Positions 1 to 6,646 of a stretch of DNA of 7,194 nt are shown in pieces. The notes beneath the pieces were generated by a model that was not told where the DNA came from, made no database searches, and saw only the letters and a list, made by a program, of their open reading frames with translations. Made by a program: the position numbers and the translations under genes. Each line of letters opens with the position of its first letter. Position 1 is the first letter of the stretch. Origin of the DNA: an uncultured Ruminococcus sp. (GTDB lineage: Bacteria; Bacillota; Clostridia; Oscillospirales; Ruminococcaceae); assembly GCA_947589205.1 (NCBI GenBank), contig CANQCJ010000110.1, positions 1 through 7,194 on the forward strand, written 5' to 3'.

Positions 1-3000
1 TACCGCTTCCTTGTTGTAGTTGTCCTCGGGCGTACTCGGAGTATCCGGTGTACTCGGGTTGCTCGGGTTACTCGGGTTGCTCGGGTTACTCGGGTTGCTC
101 GGGTTACTCGGGTTGCTCGGTGTGTCGGGTCTGCTCGGGGTATCGGGGTTGGTTGGCTGCTGTTCGGAAGTGAACGAGAAGTTCTCCGCCGTGCGCTTCA
201 GCTCTTCACCCTCACGGAATTCGATAGCTATAGTGTTTCTGCCGTTCTTAACAGATTTTTCGTTAAATGTCTGAGCGTTTATTGTGATATGTGTGCTGCC
301 CTCGGACGGCGTATATTCGCCTTTTTCCTTATCAAGCTTTTCACCGTTGAACCAAAAATCTACAAAATTATCAAATTCACCGTATGAAGTAAATTCAAGT
401 GCATCTGTTTCGGGATCAACGATATAACCGAAGTCGCCGTCCTCGTCTGTTCCGAGAGATACCTTGATAGCATAACCCTCGTCGGAAGCTCTATAAACGT
501 TCTCATTGGTGTTATCCTTGACGACAAGTGTATACTTTGCCGTTGTTTCGCTCATCGCTTCGCCATAATAATTATATCCGGTATCGCTGTTATAATATGT
601 ATCCATACTTTCGGGTGTAAACGAAGCGGTAACTTCAATATCGAACGAGCCTGTTTCCTTCGGCACACCGTATATTTCACCGGTGTATCTGTTGAGCGTA
701 ACTCCCGCCGGGAGCTTTCCGCCTGTCAGCGTGTACTGCGGTATGAGCCATTCATGCTTATTGTTGGTCTTTATAAGATTTGCATAGGGTACATACTTTA
801 CTGCTTCATCGAGTGAGGTATTCTCTATCACGGGATCGCCGGCTGTACCGGTAAGCTCTATGATAACGTCATCCTGTCCGTCTGCGGAAATTTTAAGCCT
901 TCCGGAAATTTCGCCTATGTTGTTTCCGTCACGGAGAAGACGTATTTTTGCTGCGTTTCCGATTATACCGGTCTTTGTCGTGTCCTCAAGCTCTTCGCAG
1001 GTGAGAGTTGTCGTGAAGGGCGCGAGCACGCTGTTGTTCTCTCCGCCGAGAGTCCAATAATCGTCAAGCTTGATGTTCTTAGCGTCAATAAGCTCGACCT
1101 TAAGTCCGGTAAGCTCCTTATCGCCTACGTTTGCGATAAATATGTCGTGGAAATTCTCAAAGCTCTTGTCGAGGAAGACCTCTCTCTTGCTTTCGCCGTT
1201 TACAAAAAGCTTAGCCTGATCCTTTGCCTTGGGGATTATCTTTACATTGTAGTTCTTTACGTTCGTTCCGTCAATAGAAACGCCGTAGGCTACTCCCTTT
1301 CCTGCTGAAAAGTCCTGCTCGGTCTTTTGGCTTTCCTGAGGCACGGCGGGATCTCCTGCGTATGCAACAGCATTGTATTTGTTGTTATTGGCAGCCGCTA
1401 TAGAAAAGCTCAATTTTGCTTTGCTGAGCTGTTCGTCTGTGAGATAATCATTTACTAAAAGCGTCTGCTCGCCGACCGCATAGCCGGTATCGAGTATCGT
1501 GTCATAGTCGTTTTCTACTGAAAATACCTTATGTTCTTTATCTGCGACAAACTTATCGGGATCATCATCTGCCGGTCTAAAAACAAGGCTTGAGCTGTAG
1601 ACAACGCTTTCCTCTTCGCCCTCTTCGTTTTCGGAAGAGACAACAAATCCGTTTGCATTAAACAGCGGGTCGCGTCTGTAAACTACAGGCGTTTTGTAAT
1701 TTGCGATAACGGCTTGCTTTTCCTCTTCGTCATATGTAGGCGGTTCGGGATCTTCGGGATCTTCCGGATCCTTTGGCTCAGATTCCGATTCATAATTTAA
1801 ACTTACATTATCGAGACAAAATGATATCGGAACGACAGTATGATCATCAAGAAGCACTGTAAAGTAAACAAATCCTGTTCCGCTGTGCTTGTAACCCTTG
1901 GGATCCTCCGCATCTTCGCCGGGAATAAGCTGATCCTTTATATCCGGCTGAGCCAATACCTGAGCAGGATAGGTATATCCGTCACCCTCGACTATTCTTT
2001 CTATCCTGTTTGTAACATCTCTGTAATTACTATGATTACTGATAGAATCGAGCATTATATAATGGTTATCGGCAAATGTGGGATATTCATACAGGTAAAT
2101 TCCGCCGCGGGTTATTTCAAAATAAACCGTTCCGTCATCTGACACGATCTTAGTGCCCCTGTATTCATCATCGTATATATTAATAAGCTCATCATGCTCC
2201 GATGTAAGCGGAGTTCCGGTAATTAACTCGTCACTAAAATCGTGACCGTTTATTATGATCTTGTTTATCTTGACCTCAACGCCATTTTCGATAGGATCTT
2301 TATTAGTAACATCATACGCGCCAACATAACCCAATCTTAAAAAAGCGTCCTTCGGCTCTGACGGAGACATATTTTTTACATAGTCTCCCTCTTTATCTAA
2401 ATGTACGGTCGTTCCCGCCGGATAACTGCGTTCAAATTCAGTTTCAAGGATCAGATCTCCGTAGATACCGTTGGTATTTGCTGCCTCATATGCTAAGCTG
2501 GCTTTTCCGCCCTTAACGGTAAAGTCATATCTTACATCAGAAATTTTCTGCTTTACAGCTTCTGCTTCGGTATTGGAGGTAAAGTAAAAATCCCTGCCCG
2601 CATTGTCAAAAAGGTGGCTGAATACGGCAGTATTGCTGTTGATATCCACGTTGATAACATCTCTGCCTCTAATAAAATAATAACTGCCGCCTTGCTCTGC
2701 TGCTTGTTTATTTTTTCCGTCCTCATAGCCGTTGACAGAAGCGCTTATACCAAAAGTGTCATCATTTAAGAAATTGACCGTTGAAATTCCAACATAAATG
2801 ACCTCGCGTGCGATCTCTTTTTCTTCCTGTGTATCTTCTCCGGCTGATTTTTTATAGGAGATAACAAAGAAGTTTTTATGGTCGTTTTCGTCCTCCTGAA
2901 CGCTGAAATTTCCCTGATAGCTGCCGTTAAGCACCTGATCGGTTATCGGCGTGGGGTTATCGGAATTCACATAATCATCAAAGGTATAAATATCGAAATG

Positions 3001-3627
3001 ACCATCCTCGCCCATGCTGTAGCTGCCGGGGTATATTGAAAGATCATATTCCTTATCTGCGGTGTGATCGTCCTTTTGCGCTAAATATGCTGTAAATCTG
3101 GCATCAAGATCATCATATGGATATTTGGTAAAGGTGATATAAGAATTGCCGCCGATAGGCATAAGACCGATACCCATATCGGTTTGTGCTGTCAGATAAT
3201 CAAACGTCTGTACTTCAACGTTATATCTTACAGCGTCATAGTCAAGCTGACTGCCGTTTCCGATAAGGAGCTTTATGGCAGTCGTACCTGAAAGATCGAT
3301 CTCATCGTCACGGCTGAGAACGTCATAATCGTCATAAACATTAGCTCCCGCGCTGTTGCGGCAGATAAGGACGGTCTCATCCTCGCCGATATCGAAGTGA
3401 TTTCCCTCTGCGTCTGTCATTTTATCAAGTATCGTCTGCACACTGATGGTCGTAATTTCGCTTTCACTGTAATTACGCAGATCGACATAAGCGTTTCGCT
3501 CTTCTAGCGGAAGCAGCGAAGCAAGCATTATATCCGATTCATCCGCAACAACAGAAGCAGGCGGAGCTATCAGCGTGACTGACAAGACAAGTACCATTAT
3601 CAATGACAGCCATTTTTTTACTTTCAT
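1..3627 (-). CDS. Large secreted multidomain Ig-like surface protein (C-terminus outside window)
   Basis: The frame is open for 1209 codons from ATG at 3627 to the left edge with no stop, so the C-terminus is missing. Residues 1-28 form a signal peptide: KVKK, a hydrophobic core at 7-21, and cleavage probably after VVA (26-28). The protein is acidic. Residues 30-610 are beta-rich with no recognised family. An acidic Pro spacer (PKDPEDPEDPEPP) lies at 618-630. Residues 824-930 resemble HYDIN/ASPM-type Ig-like modules, ending GRLKISADGQDDVIIELTGT. Residues 955-1036 show the putative Ig (He_PIG) signature, LPAGVTLNRYTGEIYGVPKE at 972-991. Residues 1041-1155 look like another Ig/X2-like module (FVDFWFNGEKL). 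A TPS/NPS linker at 1160-1200 probably precedes a wall- or partner-binding domain. It starts 17 bases after the kinase stop with an excellent AGAGGAGG site, so it is likely on the same transcript. Adhesin, matrix protein and kinase ligand are all possible. Confidence 0.88.
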   Translation of the reverse strand, partial: MKVKKWLSLIMVLVLSVTLIAPPASVVADESDIMLASLLPLEERNAYVDLRNYSESEITTISVQTILDKMTDAEGNHFDIGEDETVLICRNSAGANVYDDYDVLSRDDEIDLSGTTAIKLLIGNGSQLDYDAVRYNVEVQTFDYLTAQTDMGIGLMPIGGNSYITFTKYPYDDLDARFTAYLAQKDDHTADKEYDLSIYPGSYSMGEDGHFDIYTFDDYVNSDNPTPITDQVLNGSYQGNFSVQEDENDHKNFFVISYKKSAGEDTQEEKEIAREVIYVGISTVNFLNDDTFGISASVNGYEDGKNKQAAEQGGSYYFIRGRDVINVDINSNTAVFSHLFDNAGRDFYFTSNTEAEAVKQKISDVRYDFTVKGGKASLAYEAANTNGIYGDLILETEFERSYPAGTTVHLDKEGDYVKNMSPSEPKDAFLRLGYVGAYDVTNKDPIENGVEVKINKIIINGHDFSDELITGTPLTSEHDELINIYDDEYRGTKIVSDDGTVYFEITRGGIYLYEYPTFADNHYIMLDSISNHSNYRDVTNRIERIVEGDGYTYPAQVLAQPDIKDQLIPGEDAEDPKGYKHSGTGFVYFTVLLDDHTVVPISFCLDNVSLNYESESEPKDPEDPEDPEPPTYDEEEKQAVIANYKTPVVYRRDPLFNANGFVVSSENEEGEEESVVYSSSLVFRPADDDPDKFVADKEHKVFSVENDYDTILDTGYAVGEQTLLVNDYLTDEQLSKAKLSFSIAAANNNKYNAVAYAGDPAVPQESQKTEQDFSAGKGVAYGVSIDGTNVKNYNVKIIPKAKDQAKLFVNGESKREVFLDKSFENFHDIFIANVGDKELTGLKVELIDAKNIKLDDYWTLGGENNSVLAPFTTTLTCEELEDTTKTGIIGNAAKIRLLRDGNNIGEISGRLKISADGQDDVIIELTGTAGDPVIENTSLDEAVKYVPYANLIKTNNKHEWLIPQYTLTGGKLPAGVTLNRYTGEIYGVPKETGSFDIEVTASFTPESMDTYYNSDTGYNYYGEAMSETTAKYTLVVKDNTNENVYRASDEGYAIKVSLGTDEDGDFGYIVDPETDALEFTSYGEFDNFVDFWFNGEKLDKEKGEYTPSEGSTHITINAQTFNEKSVKNGRNTIAIEFREGEELKRTAENFSFTSEQQPTNPDTPSRPDTPSNPSNPSNPSNPSNPSNPSNPSTPDTPSTPEDNYNKEAV
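52..123 (-). repeat. 9-base tandem repeat coding for Asn-Pro-Ser, with an 18-base higher-order period
   Basis: On the coding strand, AACCCGAGC and AACCCGAGT alternate strictly. Seven exact 9-base units span 52-114, and an eighth, changed at one codon (Thr replacing Asn), covers 115-123. Flanking TPDTPS-type triplets extend the protein linker over residues 1160-1200. The alternating Ser codon shows that the present array grew by 18-base steps rather than 9. It probably encodes an extended linker ahead of a C-terminal domain, and its copy number is likely to vary between strains. Confidence 0.9.
520..765 (-). other. Putative Ig (He_PIG-like) domain in the surface protein
   Basis: Residues 955-1036 contain GGKLPAGVTLNRYTGEIYGV followed by PKETGSFDIEVTAS. 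This matches the He_PIG signature (G-x-LP-x-G-(V/L)-x-L-(N/D)-x-x-TG-x-I-x-G-x-P-x-x-x-G-x-(F/Y)-x-(I/F)-x-V). Such cadherin-like folds are common in bacterial adhesins and extracellular enzymes. The extra Tyr-rich stretch at 1010-1022 (DTYYNSDTGYNYYG) before the last strand is unusual and could be an exposed loop. Confidence 0.75.
1744..1770 (-). repeat. Short 9-base repeat coding for Asp-Pro-Glu spacer
   Basis: Three consecutive GATCCCGAA-type units (one with CCG for the Pro codon) encode DPEDPEDPE inside the acidic spacer at residues 618-630. This spacer separates the N-terminal beta-rich region from the central modules of the surface protein. It is a typical interdomain linker. Confidence 0.8.
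3544..3627 (-). other. Signal peptide of the large surface protein
   Basis: The first 28 residues comprise a basic start (MKVKKW), a hydrophobic core (LSLIMVLVLSVTLIA, residues 7-21), a Pro-Pro break and a small-residue end VVA before DESD. This is a classical Sec signal for signal peptidase I. No lipobox Cys is present, so the protein is not a lipoprotein at this end. Confidence 0.88.
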
Positions 3628-3636
3628 AGAGTGTTT

Positions 3637-3644
3637 CCTCCTCT
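3637..3644 (-). promoter_or_regulatory. Strong ribosome binding site for the surface protein gene
   Basis: AGAGGAGG directly follows the kinase stop codon and lies nine bases before the ATG at 3627, close to ideal. It fixes the start of the surface protein and is the best ribosome site in the window, consistent with a product needed in larger amounts than the kinase. Confidence 0.85.
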
Positions 3645-6455
3645 TTAATTTTTTCGAGCCATTTTTATAAGCTCGTTTATATCATAAATGCGCGACTCCC
3701 GCAGATCCCCGGTCGGAAGATCGAATATCAGCCGTTCTCCGATTACATCCGAAAGATACGGAAGATAAGCGATCGTCTCACATTTATCATCGAGTAAAAG
3801 TCCGTAATATCCGCCGTCATCGGCACGGATATACTGTACAGCAATATATTTTCCCGCCTGAGTCACATAAGTGATATACGCATCCTCTTTAAGTTCTTTT
3901 ATAAGCTTTCCCGAGTTTTTGTCATAAACCTTAGGCGCACCGTGCAGCGGGGCTTCAATTTTATAATCATCGGTATAGAATACTTCTGTCAAGGCAGTGT
4001 CCGGCGCGGCTTCCGAGCGTTCTTCAACAAGCTCTCCGTCAGCCGCGCTGTATACCCTTACACTGCCGTCATAATAATACGTCTCTAAGAAAGAGCCGTC
4101 CTCCCCTCTGACAAACTGTTGGTCGTAAACACCTTCAGCATTGGGTATAAGCGTTTCATTTATCAAGCTGCCGTTTAAAACATCAAATATGCCGAAATGG
4201 TCGTAGGAAAAAAGCATAACGGTATTTTCGTCCGCAGAAAGCCGCGCTTCCGAATGCGGATAATTAGGAGGATAGGATAATATATCTTCTCCGGTATTTT
4301 CCTGCGTGCGCACTATCCTTACCGTTGAGGAATCAGCATTTGCAAGTATCGCCGTATCCTTTGAAAGCTCTATGATATCCGGGGCTCTGTCAAGCTTTAT
4401 CTCGCCTAACTTATTTAACGCCTTGTCAAAAAAAGCTATCGAACTGTCGGTCGCCGCAGCTATCCGCTCGCTGCCTATCACGAAACGCTTTATATCCTCA
4501 TTCATATTCACGGCAAGAGCTTCTTCAAAGGTAAGCGGATCTATCGCAGTAAGCGAGCCGCCTTTGCAAAGATATATCCCGCCCCTGTCGGCATAGACCC
4601 TGCCCTTTTGCTCAAGCATCATAGCCCCGATTGTTTCTTTGGTTTTCGTATCAAGTATCGCAAAAGCGTTCTGCGTATCACCGCAGGGGGCAAAGGCAAA
4701 ATATTTTCCGAAAAAGCCGCCGCTGAATCGATAAAAAGCTGAACCGCTTTCGTATTCGAGAGTATCCTTGCTCTCATCAAGATTATACAAATTTACGCTT
4801 CCGTCGTCAAAGCTGAGCGCAAGACGGCTTCCATCCTCGTTTAACGAAAAAATACTGTTCTGAGGGTCTACAAAAGCTTCATTTACAGGAACGGCGCGAT
4901 GCTTGCCGGTAAAGTCTATTTTTGACATTTGCCGACCCGTGCCGACTTCATAAATGTAAACGCATTCTTCGGAATTATTCAGCACAGCGGCGGTCTTTTT
5001 GTCCTCTGATAAAGAAACTTCCGAACCCATACCGCCTTTCCAGACGACCTTGTTTTCTTTAATGTCATATACCGTAACGCCGTCGTTTGCCGCATAAATT
5101 ATCCTGTCATTATCTATAAATTCCACACCCGCCAAAGCAGAATTTACCGTTTCAAGCTCCACCGTTATCTCTCCGGTGTCGGCGTCTATTATCTGAGCCC
5201 TGCCGAGACAGATACACACTGCCGTTTTGCCGTTGGGGGAAAGCGCGGCATCGAGCGCCTCAGACGACAGCTCCAGCGTTTTATACGGCTTAAAGCTGTC
5301 GGAAAGATCATATACGCCGAGCGCATCGGTCAGCGCTTTTTGCGCCTTAGCCGGGGACTGCGGGGTGAATATGCTCGTTTTTCCCGGAAAAGCTTTCAGA
5401 GCCTGTTCTATCGCACCGTCAACATCGCCCGCTTCAAGAGCGTTTGAAGAATATTCCGCATATTTCAGCCAGCTCTCGGCTGTCTGCATTCGTTTAAGTC
5501 CGGTAAACGCCGCGAATGCTCCTGCTGCTAACAGCACCGAGCAGACAGAGCAGATTATTTTTCTGCTTCTTTTAAGCCGCACAGTGCGCGGGTCGTTGTC
5601 TCTTAGTCCGTCAAGAGCGGCAAGCATTTCCTTTGCGCTCTGATACCGCATCATCGGATCGGGCTGCATCGCCTTAGCGATTATATCCGAAAGCTGCGGA
5701 CTGAACCTGTCTTTGGGAAGAGGTATAACGTCCGTTGCATTCTTTGCAGGTCTCATTCCGCTGAGAAGATGATAAAGCGTCGCTCCAAGGCTGTAAATAT
5801 CCGAACGAGCATCAGGAACTATCACCTTTTTGTGCGGCATGACGGCTGTTTTCGTTTCACCAAGCAAAATCGTGTCATTTCCCGGATCGAGATCGTAATT
5901 GCTTGAAAAATCCAGTCCGTAATGCTCCGGCGAGGAATACCCTATGCTCTGACCTATGATCTTTGTTTCGCCGAGCGCAAGAGCTATGTTAAAATCTATA
6001 AGACAGATATTATTTTCCGGCGTACGCATTATATTTGCAGGCTTTATATCGCTGTGTACAAAACCTCTCGGCGGGTCGCCGTGGATAGGGCTGTGCAGAT
6101 AATCAAGCACATTGAGAAGCTGTTTTGCCCATTTTATGACCTGCGGCTGCGAAAAGACCTCTCCTCTTTTCAGTGGCTTATCGAGACTCTCTCCGCTTAT
6201 GTAATCCATAACAGTATACACCATGTCGTTTTTGGCGAAAAAATCATGGACCTTCGGTATAAACGGATGGTTAAGCTCCTTCAGCACATCGACCTCGCGC
6301 CTTAGCAGCGAGGTATGCACTGTCGGATCGCGCTTATCTACTTTCAGTACTACTTTTTTATTCAGCCTGTTGTGATTTGCAAGATAAACGATCCCGCCGC
6401 CGCCCGAGCCGAGTCTTTGGATAAGCTCGTATGTCGAGGCTATCGTCTGATCCAT
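3645..6455 (-). CDS. Membrane Ser/Thr protein kinase with extracellular double beta-propeller
   Basis: A Hanks-type (PknB-like) kinase of 936 residues, predicted to phosphorylate Ser/Thr in the cytoplasm in response to something outside the cell. Kinase domain, about residues 8-285: Gly-rich loop GSGGGGIV (16-23), ATP-anchoring Lys38 in VVLKV, helix-C Glu54, catalytic loop HSDIKPAN (134-141; Asp136, Lys138, Asn141), metal-binding Asp154 in DFN, SPE at 175-177, and SDIYSLG (218-224). HRD is HSD and DFG is DFN; all catalytic acids remain, so activity is likely. About 30 extra residues lie between SPE and DARSDIYS. One transmembrane helix covers about 299-320. Residues 325-385 are helical, with an A-x-x-QALKAFP...ALTDALGVYD pattern like those preceding WD40 domains in signalling ATPases. 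Residues 390-936 hold about 13 WD40/PQQ-like blade endings, fitting two seven-bladed propellers. The start fits the fold and follows AGGAGG at 12 bases. Confidence 0.93.
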   Translation of the reverse strand: MDQTIASTYELIQRLGSGGGGIVYLANHNRLNKKVVLKVDKRDPTVHTSLLRREVDVLKELNHPFIPKVHDFFAKNDMVYTVMDYISGESLDKPLKRGEVFSQPQVIKWAKQLLNVLDYLHSPIHGDPPRGFVHSDIKPANIMRTPENNICLIDFNIALALGETKIIGQSIGYSSPEHYGLDFSSNYDLDPGNDTILLGETKTAVMPHKKVIVPDARSDIYSLGATLYHLLSGMRPAKNATDVIPLPKDRFSPQLSDIIAKAMQPDPMMRYQSAKEMLAALDGLRDNDPRTVRLKRSRKIICSVCSVLLAAGAFAAFTGLKRMQTAESWLKYAEYSSNALEAGDVDGAIEQALKAFPGKTSIFTPQSPAKAQKALTDALGVYDLSDSFKPYKTLELSSEALDAALSPNGKTAVCICLGRAQIIDADTGEITVELETVNSALAGVEFIDNDRIIYAANDGVTVYDIKENKVVWKGGMGSEVSLSEDKKTAAVLNNSEECVYIYEVGTGRQMSKIDFTGKHRAVPVNEAFVDPQNSIFSLNEDGSRLALSFDDGSVNLYNLDESKDTLEYESGSAFYRFSGGFFGKYFAFAPCGDTQNAFAILDTKTKETIGAMMLEQKGRVYADRGGIYLCKGGSLTAIDPLTFEEALAVNMNEDIKRFVIGSERIAAATDSSIAFFDKALNKLGEIKLDRAPDIIELSKDTAILANADSSTVRIVRTQENTGEDILSYPPNYPHSEARLSADENTVMLFSYDHFGIFDVLNGSLINETLIPNAEGVYDQQFVRGEDGSFLETYYYDGSVRVYSAADGELVEERSEAAPDTALTEVFYTDDYKIEAPLHGAPKVYDKNSGKLIKELKEDAYITYVTQAGKYIAVQYIRADDGGYYGLLLDDKCETIAYLPYLSDVIGERLIFDLPTGDLRESRIYDINELIKMARKN
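5496..5561 (-). other. Transmembrane helix of the kinase
   Basis: Residues 299-320 (KIICSVCSVLLAAGAFAAFTGL) form the only long hydrophobic span of the protein. They follow a basic stretch, RTVRLKRSRK (290-299), which by the positive-inside rule keeps the kinase domain cytoplasmic and places the propellers outside. Cys302 and Cys305 lie in the inner half. Confidence 0.85.
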
Positions 6456-6473
6456 TATTTTTCACTTCCTCCT
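6455..6473 (-). promoter_or_regulatory. Kinase ribosome site and TAATG stop-start overlap
   Basis: AGGAGG (6473-6468) lies within the last codons of the 58-residue protein, 12 bases before the kinase ATG. The upstream stop TAA shares its final A with that ATG. The arrangement implies that ribosomes finishing the small membrane protein re-initiate on the kinase, which would tie the amounts of the two together. Confidence 0.75.
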
Positions 6474-6631
6474 TCTTCGTCCTCAGCTTCGCCGTATTCC
6501 TTGTCAAATACCGCGCTGAGCTTTATCGCTCTGATATGACTTGCGACAAGAAAAATCACAAGTGTAACAGCCGAAACGGCGGCAAGCAGGATTCCTATAA
6601 TAAACAATTTCTCATCTGCTATCGGGTACAT
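6455..6631 (-). CDS. 58-residue single-pass membrane protein, translationally coupled to the kinase
   Basis: This short gene encodes 58 residues, from ATG at 6631-6629 to TAA at 6457-6455. Residues 1-8 (MYPIADEK) are followed by an uninterrupted hydrophobic stretch, about residues 9-30 (IIGILLAAVSAVTLVIFLVA), then HIRAIK, and a Glu/Asp-rich tail ending EDEEGGSEK. By the positive-inside rule the tail should face the cytoplasm. AAGAGG (6646-6641) is nine bases before this ATG. A nearer ATG at 6638 opens only an eight-codon frame and is rejected. The stop shares its last base with the kinase start (TAATG), and the kinase ribosome site lies inside this gene's last codons, so the two are probably translationally coupled. 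Function is unknown. It could be a kinase partner in the membrane or a small assembly factor. No known family is recognised. Confidence 0.8.
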   Translation of the reverse strand: MYPIADEKLFIIGILLAAVSAVTLVIFLVASHIRAIKLSAVFDKEYGEAEDEEGGSEK

Positions 6632-6640
6632 TCTTCATTA

Positions 6641-6646
6641 CCTCTT
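6641..6646 (-). promoter_or_regulatory. Ribosome site that decides the start of the 58-residue protein
   Basis: AAGAGG overlaps the stop codon of the 74-residue gene and is nine bases from the ATG at 6631, but only two bases from the ATG at 6638. The second spacing is too short, and that frame stops after eight codons, so 6631 is the working start. Confidence 0.65.

Noticed and set aside
52..123. Tandem repeat considered as a CRISPR array or regulatory iterons
   Set aside because: Units are nine bases with no spacers and lie in frame within a coding linker.
20..274. Plus-strand frame of 84 codons with a striking Leu-Leu-Gly repeat
   Set aside because: It is the antisense reading of the Asn-Pro-Ser repeat in the surface protein and has no ribosome site. 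The repeat makes any frame here look periodic.
1840..2142. Plus-strand frame of 100 codons inside the surface protein gene
   Set aside because: It is antisense to a continuous coding frame, with no recognisable motif and no ribosome site.
3628..3644. Possible terminator or promoter between kinase and surface protein genes
   Set aside because: The 17-base gap is filled by a ribosome binding site, with no room for a hairpin or promoter elements.
5227..5643. Plus-strand frame of 138 codons opposite the kinase linker and transmembrane region
   Set aside because: The low-complexity Ser/Ala composition is a mirror of the kinase frame; the minus-strand kinase reading has clear domain support.
5922..6305. 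Plus-strand frame of 127 codons opposite the kinase domain
   Set aside because: The minus strand here encodes conserved kinase motifs, and the plus-strand product resembles nothing.
6612..6638. ATG at 6638 as start of the small membrane protein
   Set aside because: It stops after eight codons and is only two bases from the AAGAGG site; the ATG at 6631 gives a complete membrane protein.
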